Below are positions 45,584 through 57,700 of a stretch of DNA of 64,000 nt, in pieces. Below the pieces are notes generated by a model. The model did no database searches and was not told the DNA's origin. It saw only the letters and a program-made list of their open reading frames with translations. The stretch covers positions 34,442,830 to 34,506,829 of the forward strand of contig NC_054746.1 of assembly GCF_018143015.1 (NCBI RefSeq), written 5' to 3'. Within the stretch, counting starts at the first letter, position 1. Every line of letters begins with the position of its first letter. The stretch is from Lytechinus variegatus (taxonomy: Eukaryota; Echinodermata; Echinoidea; Temnopleuroida; Toxopneustidae). The translations under genes were made by a program, and so were the position numbers.

Positions 45584-46640
45584 CATCAGTATCTGCTAGG
45601 TAGAAACTTTACCCTCATCACTGATCACAAGCCGCTACTTCATTTGTTGGTTCCTAAGTCATCGATTCCGACAATGGCAGCATCAAGAATGCAGCGGTGG
45701 GCCATACTTCTTTCGCAGTATGACTGCAACATAGAGTGATAATACCCAAGTCATTGAGACATAAGTTACTTGATGAACTTCATTCTCAGCACTCAGGTGT
45801 TGTAGCAATGAAAGCAGTTGCTATAGGATTTATGTTTAGGCCTGGTATTGACAAAGAAATTGGGCAAATTTCTAGTAGATGTTCTGTTTGTCAAAATGTT
45901 AGAAGCAAACCACCAAGAGTACCGTTATAAACATGGCGTTGGCGAGCTAGACCATTTCAGAGAGTCCATGTAGATTTTTGTGAGTTTGATAGTGAGCATT
46001 TTCTTGTTCTCATAGATAGTCACTCTAAGTGGATAAAAGTAATTCATATGGGTACTAATACAACAACTGAGAAAACAATGGATGAACTCCGGTCCATTTT
46101 TGCTTGTCATGGTTTACCTGAACAGTTAGTTTCAGACAATGGGCCTCAATTTCATTCTGCAGCATTTCAAACTTTCATGAAACAAAATGGAATTAGGCAT
46201 ATTTTAGTTCCCACTTACCATCCAGCATCTAACAGAACTGCAGAAAGAACAGTAAGAGTAGTGAAAGAAGCTTTGAAACAGCAAGTGTTTGATGGTAGTT
46301 CTAAGTTTAGTACGAAGCGAAAACTTGCCAATTTTCTGTTGAAGTATCGTACTACTCCTCAATCAACTACTGTTTTTACACCAGCTGATCTCTTGATAAA
46401 GAGAAGGCTTAGAACAAGATTTTACCAGATCTATCTCAGAAAGTAGAAAACAAACAACAAGTCAAAAGAGATATTTCAAGGGTAGTTGGTGAGAACGTTC
46501 GTATCCTTGCTCCCCCACACTAAGAAGGTAAATGGGAGTTGGGAGAAGTTGTTACTGTTTGTGGTAGTAGAAGATATCTAGTTGATATAAGTGGTAGAAG
46601 TAGTAATGTCATGCTCCATCTGTTTGGTTAAATCTGTAGG
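45584..46640 (+). mobile_element. Ty3/gypsy fossil: RNase H end and integrase
   Basis: In order: RNase H tail (LLGRNFTLITDHKPLLHLL), integrase zinc-binding region (LDELHSQHSGVVAMKAVA with CSVCQ), and the integrase core (FACHGLPEQLVSDNGPQF, then YHPASNRTAERTVRVVKEAL). A post-core segment resembling the integrase C-terminal region follows to about 46640. Different from the 40-42 kb Ty3 copy in sequence and orientation. Broken; no LTRs identified. Confidence 0.8.
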
Positions 46641-46849
46641 CATAACCTCCCTACATTGAATTCTACTTTGAATTTCAAAGTAGAAGTCGCATGGCTGCCT
46701 ACGAACAAGAGTAAATCCTGAACTGTACTCTCCTCACCTTACCTTCTCGTTAGGGTTCCAGTGGGGAACCTCAATCTCCATGAGAACCCCTCTTGGGCTT
46801 TTGCTCTCAGGGCCTATTGCCGTTCAATAACCACGGTTTATAAGGCTCT

Positions 46850-46992
46850 GTACGTCTTTCTGGAGTCTCATTAAGAGGAGCATGAGGCCTTGATGTTCCT
46901 GGTCGAGTCTGAAGATCAGGATCTGAACGGCTTTCTGGAGTCTCATTACGAGGAGCATGAGGCTATGATGTTCCTGGTCGATTATGAAGCTG
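46850..46992. repeat. ~70-bp tandem duplication
   Basis: TTTCTGGAGTCTCATTA, GAGGAGCATGAGGC, TGATGTTCCTGGTCGA occurs twice (about 46857 and 46931). Confidence 0.85.
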
Positions 46993-47084
46993 GCTCAGTT
47001 GTTGGTCTGTTGCCAAACTGCCGATATTCAGCATCCTGTTGGCATGTAATGCATTCCCAAATAGACCTTATTGTCCTGCTGCAT

Positions 47085-47700
47085 GTTGAACACAACAAAG
47101 GCTTGAGGGGGCCTTTAGGAACTACATAGAGTGCCCCCCTCTGCACCTCCTTTTTCAGATCCCGTAGGGTAGTTGCTTGAATCCCTGATTTCCTCAAAGG
47201 CACATTTGGTCCTTTTTAGCTTCACACTACGATTATTCAAATGCTTCAACACTTGCGCGAGCACATCAAGATTTTCATCCACTGTGGTTGTAGCTATCAA
47301 TACATCATCTTGATTACACAAGCAATGGGGGATACCTTGAAGAATCTTACCCATTGTCGCTTGGAAGATCTCCGGTGAGGATTTAATTCCATATGGTAGT
47401 TTTGTGTAGGAATACAATCCCATATGCATGTTGATAGTAAGATACTGCTGACTTTGCTGATCCAAGTTGAGTTGTGCGTATACATGAGAAAGATCCAACT
47501 CGGAGAGTTCCACGACGCACCGATGCAAAAAATGTCAGGCTCTTGTCTCTTCGACGGTCCGCTATTATTAACCACATGATCAGTGAATTCAAAGACTTGC
47601 CTCTTGAGGGGGACCTTCAGGAACTACATAGAGTGCCCCCCTCTGCACCTCCTTTTTCAGATCCTGGAGGGTAGTTGCTTGAATCCCTGACAACTTCCTC
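47085..47700 (-). mobile_element. Ty3/gypsy fossil: reverse transcriptase core
   Basis: The minus-strand frame 47115-47528 shows ELSELDLSHVYAQLNLDQQS, YTKLPYGIKSSPEIFQATMG and QDDVLIATTT, the fingers-palm of a Ty3-type RT. The flanks carry a ~95-bp direct repeat (AGGAACTACATAGAGTGCCC... at about 47117 and 47617). This is a third distinct Ty3 relic. Broken. Confidence 0.75.
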
Positions 47701-49195
47701 TCCAGAGTGTTTTGTTTAAGTGAAATATCAAGTGTGAAACTGAGAGCAGTTCATGTGGAGGTGGAGCTGGTGAACAAGAAAAGGAAGCATTTCTTACAGG
47801 AACAAAGACTATGACAAGAACAATTTGAACTAAATGAAAATATAGAACTTTTCAAGATCAACGATGACAAGGAAAATGTCAAGGTTGAAGCCACTATGTG
47901 GCAAGAACAGGTCAATGAAGAAAGGGACGGAGCAGGATTTCCATCCTTTCCTAACAAGGACTTGGATAATATGCAAATTACTGAAAGGTGGTTCTCCCCC
48001 CAGATAGATTAAGAAATCATCAGGGTAGTGTACCAAATGTTCAAGATGATAATAAATGTGTGAAAGGTTAATGAACATAAACAAGTACTGGTGTAATAGG
48101 TGAAGGTAATAAGACAATTCATAAGCCGGGTAATGAAGGAGTAGGATTAAGCAGGAGAAAAAAAGTAATAACCAAATTAATGACCAAGTAAATGAACAGA
48201 AACCCCTAATACTCAATCTATTTCAGACCCCAGTCAACAACATGTATAATCTTAATATGATGGCAATGGCTTCAAATTTGCTAAAACAAGACATGCCAAC
48301 TTTCTAGGGCAATACATTGATTATTGGAATTTCGTAAATAATTTCGAAGTTAACATTGCTGGCAGAATTCATCACAGTAGGTTAAAATTGTCTTACTTAA
48401 TTCAGTTTACCTCAGGCAAGGCCAGAGAGGCCATAGAAAATTGTGTATTACTCGATCCCGATACAGGTTATTCCAGAGCAAGGATAATACTACAGGACCA
48501 TTTCGGACAGAACTACATAGTAGCTAGAGCTCATCTGGAGGTTATCAATAGATCACCACTTAGGGCAACGGACAGCCAAGGTCTGTAAGATCTAGCTAGG
48601 GACATTAGGTGTCAGATGACAACTTCTCAGATGGGGTGCTGATATGAGTACAACGGATACCCTACAGAAGATTCAAAATCTTCTCCCAGTCCACATTCAG
48701 TCCAAGTGGGCAAACCGAGCACATTCACTGATGGAGCTATCAGTGATGCCCAACTTCTCCCATCTGACGGACTTCATTGAAGAATCCACTTAGTTGGCGA
48801 GTAATATGTTCGGTGAGAGTGTCGGACGTTTGGTCGGGCAAGATAAGGCATCCTCGGGGAAGCCTCAGCTGAATGTTTCGACTTTTAATACTACAAGCAA
48901 GTCTGAGAAACCTATGCTGGACAGAGAATCATGAGCTTGAGAAGTGCCGAAAATTTAAAGGTCAGTCAATAAATGAAAGGTTTGCCTTTGTCAAGGCTAA
49001 AGGTCTATATTTCGATTGCCTCAAAGGGTCACACATGGCAAAGAGCTGCACAGCTACCCCAAAGTGCAGAAAGGCAGGGTGCAAGAAAAGACACCACACC
49101 CTTCTTCATATGGAGTGGTCCGTTAATGGTAAAGATAAAAGGCAAGAAGCAGATGACCAAACAGGGGCCGGGTATATAGCGGCATGAATATAATT
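47700..49195 (+). mobile_element. BEL/Pao fossil: gag region
   Basis: A charged coiled-coil-like stretch (47750-47960) is followed by the BEL/Pao gag core (IDYWNFVNNFEVNIAGRIHH, LIQFTSGKAREAIENCVLL, 48315-48590) and a zinc-knuckle region (GLYFDCLKGSHMAKSC, 49003-49050). These blocks are in the order expected for BEL/Pao elements. The copy is interrupted several times; protease and RT are not seen. It ends just before a mariner-type MITE. Confidence 0.75.
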
Positions 49196-49243
49196 TGGCA
49201 TATTTGCCATTATCATGTACTGTATACATGTATCTATATTCTA

Positions 49244-50231
49244 CAGTGCGTATCAAAAAAAAGTTTACACTTTGAAAAAATTCTGTAAAATTATACATTT
49301 GTAGTTTCCTGAAGATTTTTCCACATTTTTACATTGGTACATGTCCATTAAAGAAAATGACGAAATAACTGTCAAAAAATATTTCCGCTTGAGTGAGCAC
49401 CACTTGCTTTTGAAAATTTAGTGAAAAATGATTTGCGCAGAACTTTGAAATAGTTATGCAAATAAAAGTAGACCTAAATCATGAAGAAAACGTGGAATTT
49501 AGCTATTAAAATTGATTTGAAGATATCCTTTACCTTTTTAAACTTGTTTCCTTGCCCAAAACACTTCGAAGAGTACATTGCGCCCCATCCCACTCCCCCA
49601 CACACCGAGGCTATCGAGACGTTATTTGCTTTACACTGAGATGTGATTTACATGAAATGGCTTAGGCTTGATTTTAATTTTGTTAATCATTGTCAAGCTT
49701 GGGGAGAGTGTGGAGAAACAAGTATTAGATGAAAAATAAAATGTAAACCCACTTCAAATTATTAAAAAAATTGAAAAAAAAAATGCTGGAGATGTCTGAT
49801 ATAAACTTTTTTTTCAGATTCAGTTATGTCCTCAGATCCAGCTGGCACAAAAAGGGTAAAGGTTGTGCTTACTATGTTGAAATTTCAATTTGGGTGGCAA
49901 AATTGTTACAAAATGCTTGAATGTATCCGTTTTATTTCAATTGACTTAAAGTGCAAGGGAAATGTATGAGAAATGTTTCGCAGGGTAAGTTTGATTTTGC
50001 CCTTTCCCCTTGACACAGCGTGAAAACGAACATTTCTGCGCAAACAGATTTCTGCGAGCTTTACAGAAATGGACAGTGCTCACTCAATTGTAACATTCTG
50101 TCAAAACTTTTACTTTCATTGGATAGATGAGACCCAAATCAATATTATATGTGAAGAAATTACCCACATGTTGTATATTTTTGAATTCCCAGCTCTTTTT
50201 CAAAGTGTAAACTTTTTTTTGATACGCACTG
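49244..50231. mobile_element. 988-bp mariner-type MITE with TA target duplication
   Basis: CAGTGCGTATCAAAAAAAAG at the left, continuing to TTTACACTTTGAAAAA, is perfectly inverted at the right end, giving 36-bp terminal inverted repeats. TA lies on both sides (49242-49243, 50232-50233). TA duplication and CAGTG-type ends fit Tc1/mariner. The interior has no transposase but keeps further inverted words (GAGTGAGCAC / GTGCTCACTC). The perfect ends suggest recent activity. Confidence 0.9.
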
Positions 50232-50233
50232 TA

Positions 50234-50985
50234 TACATAGTCAGTGGAAAAGAAAGTAAAAGTAAAATAGCACCAAAGCAAGATTGTATACAGCGCACTG
50301 CTTATTGTGCTTATTATTAAGATCTTCTCCACAAAGCAGCGTGCCGCAGTCCAGAAAATCAAGTGGGATCGCCTCGTATTGAAGTCCAATTCTCCCCAAC
50401 CAGGAGTATAACACTACTGCATATCTGGGCGATGTGGGCCAAGTGGTGGCAAAGATCCACAGAACCTCCCTAACAGAGATAATGACGCTAACATTTGCCA
50501 ATGAGCTGCGGCTTTATGGATAGTCCTCTAGCCCAGAGAACAAGGTGTGCTCTTTTCAAATAAATCTCCTTTACTGAAATGATTCATACATATCTATTCA
50601 TGCAAAAACCAGTATTACATGCAGAACTATTCAAATAGACTATTGATAGGAAAGGGATTTTGAACATATGTCCAATGTTGAGCAATTTTGAGGAAGCAAT
50701 GGAATTTCAAAGCAAAAGGGCTACAGTTTTATATCAGAAAATTGTCGTTATCCAGGAGAAATTGCAACAACCATAAGCACAAAGAATTTGCAGAAAATAA
50801 CCTTTTCACAGCCTACACACTTTTCACATATCTAATTCATGGAGTCTTAGGCAAGGGAGTAAGAGCAGTGCCAGCCTGTGTCATCACATGACTTACCTCA
50901 AGAGTTCCCCAAAGTGTTGGGATTCTATGTAGGGTTCAAGCATGGGAATGGAGAAGTGAACTTGAGGAAATCATCACTGAGGGAG
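50234..50985. other. no gene recognised
   Basis: Sequence continuing from the mariner-type insertion. Open frames on both strands at 50.24-50.5 kb have no domain I recognise. Confidence 0.35.
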
Positions 50986-51235
50986 ATCTGTGAGGAACAA
51001 ACCTAAAATTGTGATGAGTCAGGGCTACATCGGACTCCCCTCTTTCATGCATATACAGGATGTGACACCATTTCTTGCTTTCTTGGAAAAGGAAATTAAG
51101 TGCATGGAGAGTCTGGAAAAGTTATCCTGATGTAACACATGCATTCCTCTACGGTTGTGCTGCCTTACTGGACCCCTGGTTGGACCAGAAGAGAAAACAC
51201 CCCTCAGTCAATAAAGGAAGGACATGACTCCACTG
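50880..51235 (+). pseudogene. fragment of a repeat-associated protein with an H-A-x-T-G-C-D-T motif
   Basis: One frame reads VLGFYVGFKHGNGEVN and, after an interruption, TPLFHAYTGCDTISCFLGKG (about 51025-51100), followed in a third frame by YPDVTHAFLYGCAALLDPWL. The TGCDT-x-S-x-F-x-GKG box is one I recall from large uncharacterised, transposon-associated protein families of invertebrates. Several frame changes make it non-functional. Family not named. Confidence 0.4.
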
Positions 51236-51793
51236 GAGAGAGAGTGTCACTGTGAGAATGACCCCCATAAAAGGTGACAGCAGCATGTTCACTCTAAACA
51301 TAGTTCTGTCAGATCAGGAAATCTAATCATGTAGATATCTCCTCAGTATTGAATCTCAACGCATATTTTGATGAAATGTATTTTACTTGCGTCTTAGACT
51401 TGATCACTTCATCCACCTTGACACACTGCTGATTGTTTGGTTGTTGAAAAAATTTCTGTAGGTAATTTGAGAAATTACATAGTGGCATTAGGATGACTTT
51501 TAAATTTGTTTTTAGGGAAAAAATGTCCCCCCCCCCCTTTATTGTGGAGGCTAGGATAAAACCCCAACACGTTCACCAATCGCTTCCCTTCTACATAAAT
51601 ATATTGCAGGTAAGTTGTGCTTTAAATTTTTGGATCCCATTGCACAACAGATCACTGACAGTGCTTAGTATAATGATCCCCAGGGAGAGGAGAATGTACA
51701 AAATGTGATTTAGATCGAGTGACCAACAAAAAAATATATGAAACAGAAGATAGCTATATAGAAATATATAAAAAGAGCACCCATTATCTTGCA

Positions 51794-54700
51794 TTAGTAC
51801 TGTGGGAAATCTGGATCTACTTGGTTAGCCCATGCAGTCAATCCTCCGCAAACATCCTTCACAGTGACTGGTAAAGAGTCTAACTCCTTACGTAGCTTGA
51901 GGACTACTTTCTGTGAGTCGTTACCTCTTCTGCATACAACATAAACTGTATGAAGACAGGAGATAAAAAATCAGTAAGTCAAAATCTAAATGAACTACTG
52001 AAAATTCATTTTCGTCCAATCTCATGGGAACACAGATATCCATTTTGAGATATTTAATTAGGAGGTAAATAATATACTTTCCAGATTATGATCTAAAAAA
52101 AGCTTTGGGTAAATAATTTGTCTGATGAAGTGCATTTATATCAATTCAGTATCCTGATAAACAAACATGAAACAAAGAAAACATGGGAAGTATAAAAAAA
52201 AAATCTAGACCTTTTAAGTGAACGATAGAGACATTTCTGCTATCGAAAAAGAAAACGGGAGAAAGACGCTTGTAGACTTATCAAAAAAACTAATAAAATC
52301 AACTCAAGGCAATAATTGAGAATGGTCAAAACTTCAGATTTATTCCACCCAAATAAGAATGGAGTTGGAGGTCTGCTGGAAGACTGAAGAATTTCATACT
52401 TGAGTCAACAAAGAAATGATTCACCTACCTGGAAATGAATTTTCATGTTGATTAACAAGCTGATTACTGATGATTTCTTTTAATCTGGGTATACCCTTTT
52501 CACTCTCGATGTCATCAATTGGGACATCTGTGAATCACAGGTCAAGGTCATGAACAGACATCATCTATGCTTAACAAATTATTCACAAAATTCAACCTTT
52601 CTTTACACAACATTCTTATATTCAATTCAATTTTATTCACATCTCTTTAAAAACATCATATTTGTACAGATATCACTACAACAATCCCTAGGAGTCTGTT
52701 TCCAATCCCATTAACATGCAAAAATGAAAGTTGTTTATTTTTATGATGTAATACACTACAAAATTCAGATATAGTATTTACATGTTTTGACAGCTTTTAT
52801 GAGAATTTTGAGCAACCACAGAATCTGTGTTGGGTGGTAAAGAAATAATACTCAGAATCCAACATGGGAGGAAAATCTTTGTTTCTCTCACAAAAGTTCA
52901 AGAAAATTGACGTTTACATGTTTCTAACAGAGTGTGAGTCTCAAATCAGAAGGAGACTGACCATTTATTGAGTGTAAGACACAATGGCAAAGGATACTGA
53001 TGCTGTCTGGTAATCTACAGATTTCAAATTCAATCTCAGGTCTGCAATCCAGTAGGACACGAGAAGACGAGTCTTGGCTGAGGAGTTTACTGGCAAGGGT
53101 CCGAGGGCTAAGTCTATCTTTGGGTTCCAGAAGATGTAATGTTATACACTGTAAATATAATGAAACAATAATAAAACAAGAGATACACAATAATAAAAAA
53201 AAACATACACACCCAAAACTAGGGGGTGTCTCATATAGCTACTGATATAGCAGTACTTACACAGAAATATGAATTGTCAAAATGCTAGCAAAAGTGTTTT
53301 CTTGATATTCTTAAAACAAGTACTATAATTTCCAATGCTTTTATTAATGTCAAGGATGAAATATGTGGTAAAAAACACCTGCTTGATTCTTACGAATTGA
53401 CTAATTTAGTAGAATCTTAACTATTACTATTTATCTGGAATAACATTGCATATCAAATCTGATTAGCCATTTTGGAATTTCAGTAGTCCTTTGTAAAACT
53501 CTGCTAGAAAAAAACTTTTTGTGCAGCAATCTTTGAAAATATGGAGCAAATTTTGATGCATTACCAGGAAAATTATTAAAATTATTTTTCACATAAGGTT
53601 CAAGGTAGTGCTGCAGCCGAACCGAACGGAAGTTCGCCGAACTTGGCACTTCCGAACCGGACCGAACCGAACTCAAAGGCCTGGTTCGGAAGTTCGGTAA
53701 AAAACAGTATGTTTGCATGCAATGCGTGAATGCGATGACTACATAGATTTAAGTATAAAATTAACAAAATATATATTGGTTAGTGATTGTGCACAAAGAG
53801 AATTCCACTCAATATATTTTTAAAATCCACCATGATAGCTCCCATCTCGTCTTTGATTGAACTGTTATCAACTTAAGAATATTTTATTAACATAAATATA
53901 TTTTTTCTTGATAAAATGAGGGGGCATTTTGAAGCTAAACTCGGTATAAAAGTGTGGTGTATTTACGTATTGCCGTAATCGATCGTGATCGTAATCGGAC
54001 CTAATCATTTTGTATTTAATAAAGAAAAAGAACCAGACATAAATTCATTCCTCGTAAATGACAAAGTATGACAGTTTCGGTCTCGTGTTTGATTAAATTT
54101 TTATCATTTTCAATTTTTTTTTTATAAACATGAATAGGCCTGGGAGTAAACATCGATTGATCGAATGGTTCGATTGGCATGCCGCCAATCACCAATCGAT
54201 TAGCAAAATATACACTAATCGAATGCTCGGCAGATCCCGATTATGACGTTGGCATAACTCTAATACCCAAGTAATAATAATAAATTGACAAGAAAACAAT
54301 GATGACAGCTGTTTTTTACAGGTTTAAAAATTATGTTACCGAGGTAATGTTTCAAAAATTATCAATGATTGTATCACATTCACAGTTACATACCAACATG
54401 ATAGCGCTCCGAAAATGTTAATCCCACCCGACCTTGCCCTCATACACAAAATAAGTCATTGTGTGTGCACACAATAATAAGTAAACACATAACCAGCTCA
54501 CTTGAGCTGATTGGACCTTCGGATAGCCAATGAAACTTTGGGAAACAAAGAAGCGGAAGGCATGTGGTTCCCTTTATTATCAGGAAAGTTCATGACTTCA
54601 GAAATAAATTGACCCCTAGCTCCCCCATCTGTGTGTGTGTGCGTGTGAGGGAAAGAGAGAGGGAAGGATAGGGGATGGGAGCCGGAGAATTTCTTTCATG

Positions 54701-57700
54701 TTTCAGAACAATGCAACCTTTTTTATATCCCCCTCAACCAATGAAAACTACATTCCAACACGCGCCCGCCTTCACCAGTACTTTCTCGACTAGTCTCCAA
54801 AAATAGACCCAGTTATACATGTGGGTTCAAATGATAAAAAATCGTAATTTTGAAAGGTATTTCAAATGAAATATTTTTTTTTTAAATACATGTGTAGCAT
54901 CGTGGGCAGTGCCACAAGTGGAGGCGGGGACATGGTGTGGGCAAGGGATGAAATTTTTCAAGTGAAATGCTCCACCTGGGCTCAGTCTCAAAGAATATAC
55001 TTCATGAATGAGTTGTTTACGTCTTTGGACTCGGCGGGGCTGATTCATTTATATGCAGGGGTGTAGCACTTGGAGGGATGCATGCATAATACCAGGGTAC
55101 CAGTATTGATTTAGGAAAGATTTTCATTGGAACAATAAACTGAAAGATTTAATCTCATTTCATGAAGTTTCTTTTGATATAAAAAAATCATGGAGAAGGG
55201 GGAAAAGGGCCTCATTTATGCTAAACATGTGACTTTGATGGAGATTTCTTCATGGGGGGTCACCATAAAGTAGGTCAACTATTGTGACTTAAAAGACGTG
55301 ATTCCCGACGAACAATCGAATCATTCAATTATTTTTCCAGGAAATAATCGAATGGTAATAATAACAATCGTCCCAGGCCTAAACATGAATATATTTTTTC
55401 CTTATAAAATGTGGGGACATTTTAAGCTTAACTCAGTTAAAAAGTGTAGTTGAATTACGTATTGCTGTAATCGGATGTACATTTAATTGAAAAGACATAA
55501 ATTAATTCCTTGTGACTGACAAAGTAATGGTAAAGTATATATATTCCACCTTCTGAAATTTCCATGATAATATAAAAGATATAATAGATAAATAAATAAG
55601 AGATGAAGGAATGAGGGTGAAAAAAACAAAAAAGATAAAAATTCAAACCAAATCAACGCATGTTCCCTGATCGATGTTCCGGAAATGGTTGGTAAGGAAA
55701 GTTGAAACAGGAAGTCCAAACAACCTGCTCTCGGTTGCTATTATACAGGTAAAATTCGTATTCCAAACTTGAAACGTTTTTCTATTGTCAATATTTTCTT
55801 AAAAGTGGTTTAATCTGGCCAATTACTGAAAATGAAATGATAAATTATCAGTTCCGTCTTAGTTCTGACGATCAACGCCGAGTGATTTCACAACACTAAA
55901 ATACGCAGTACAGTCCCATGTACTCATTTTCGTGTTAGAAATATGTTTGAAGTCACGTAGCGTCGATCTTTCTGGACCAAGAATGGACTGATATTTTATC
56001 TTTTTAAAGTAATTCATTGACCAGATTTTACCACTTTTCAGGAAATAGGGACTTTCTAAAACACTCATATTCTTTGGAATGTGAATTTTACCGGTATAAT
56101 AACAGTTGAGTGGAGGTTGTTTGTCTACTATTTCGACATTCCCGATCAACACTTTCCAATTTGAGAAGCTGCGTTGCAATGACATCGTAATCGATCATGA
56201 TCATAGCTACATGAAATAATCGTGAAAAAAATATTCTGATCTTTGTAATTCTATTTCTGTCCTGATTCTCTCGTTATCAATATTTTTTTCTTTTGATTTT
56301 TTTATTTTCATTTTAAAAATGAAAGTAGAAATGACTTATTTTTTGTTTATTAAAACAAAAGAAAGTTCAACAATTATCGTAACTATTCTTTTTAGAAACA
56401 AAATTTATTATTAATACATGACAGTTCATCCAAGAGATTACTTGTTTGTAGGTCGGCGATCTTTATTTTTTACATGTTAAATTTAATTTGGCATTTATTG
56501 CCGAACCCCGAACCGAACCAAAGTTCGGAAAAAAATTGCCGAACCCTGCCGAACCGAACCGAACCTGACGCCTGACTTGCAGCACTAGTTCAAGGCCCTT
56601 ACAATGAATGCTGAACAAATCTAATAGAATACCTTATCGGTTGCGCTGGCACCACAGAATTCTTCATAGTCAATGAGCTGTGTCACCGATGGATTGTCAC
56701 CGCACACAACACATGTTGGTTTTTTAGGTCTTAGTTTGATAGTCCTGTATGTACCATCTAAGCCATCAAATACCAATAGCTTCTGAGAGTATGACGCTGG
56801 TGGATTCCGTCAAGGAACATGATTTTACCATGCAAAATATAAGAGAAAGTGTTTCCTTCTTGCGATGATTGAATATCCTTAACTGTCTTGGCATGACATA
56901 TTGAATATCATCCTTAAAAAAAAATCAACAATAATCCTTTTCCTTTATTTTTCTATAAATCAAAACAAATTTAATCATAGTTGATTTCAAAGAGTATTGT
57001 TTTGATTTTCCAAAATTCATTTCTTGACTTACACTGCCTTTTTGGTCTCTAGAGACAGTGTTCAGGTACCCATATTTCTCCTAAGTCTCTGACCCACAAG
57101 TGCCTTGTGTAAACAAGTTGACAACTAAATTATGTAACTCCCATTTGGTTAAAGTACCCAATGGCTTAACCAAGTTCATTGGAAAAGGATACTGCCGATA
57201 CCAGCAGCCAATTTAATGGCTTCTAATGCTTGTATACAACCAATGATTCCAGGAACTGAAATGAATATAGAAAAGAAAGAAATAACGTAGTATTGATTTT
57301 CATTCCTCTACTAATTTCACAATGAAATACAATTTACCTTCTCAATAATGTAGTACATTACCAATCCTATGGGGCAAATATAAGGTTGATCCAATGGTGC
57401 CTTAACATTGCCTAAGTCACAAATCTCCTTGCTGATTGTATATTTTTAGTAATGTACTATTAACTCCATTTGTCAAGGGTAATGGAATAAAAAGTCATAA
57501 TTTGGTAATAATGTGTCATCAAATCTTCAAACAATTCTCCCTCCCTAATTTTTACTTTTATATTAATTTTTTTTTTTTTTTTGGGTTGTTGGTTTAATCC
57601 AGACCAAGTTCATGTTAATCCATGTTAAGCTTCAAACTATGCAAAAATGTAATATACCACATTTAATCAATGTAACTGACATTTAGAGAAAACAGAAGAG

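Larger units (their letters stand above)
53606..56587. mobile_element. hAT-type element, 2982 bp, 8-bp target duplication
   Basis: Ends TAGTGCTGCAG ... CTTGCAGCACTA, flanked by GTTCAAGG on both sides (53598-53605, 56588-56595). Subterminal arrays of CCGAACCGAAC and GTTCGGAAGTTCGG words occupy both ends (53616-53700, 56503-56570). No hAT transposase is recognisable; a 108-codon minus-strand frame at 55859-56185 is unexplained. It is interrupted by a second element (54135-55381). A ~150-bp internal segment (AAAATG..GGGGGCATTTT, TTACGTATTGC, GACATAAATT) is present on both sides of the nested insertion. Confidence 0.9.
53149..56632 (-). other. MOCS3 intron 8 (U2-type) enlarged by hAT insertions
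   Basis: GTATTC donor after AAG at 56633, TTTACAG acceptor before 53148. Of its 3484 bp, 2982 are a hAT element plus an 8-bp duplication, so the ancestral intron was about 0.49 kb, like its neighbours. Confidence 0.9.
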
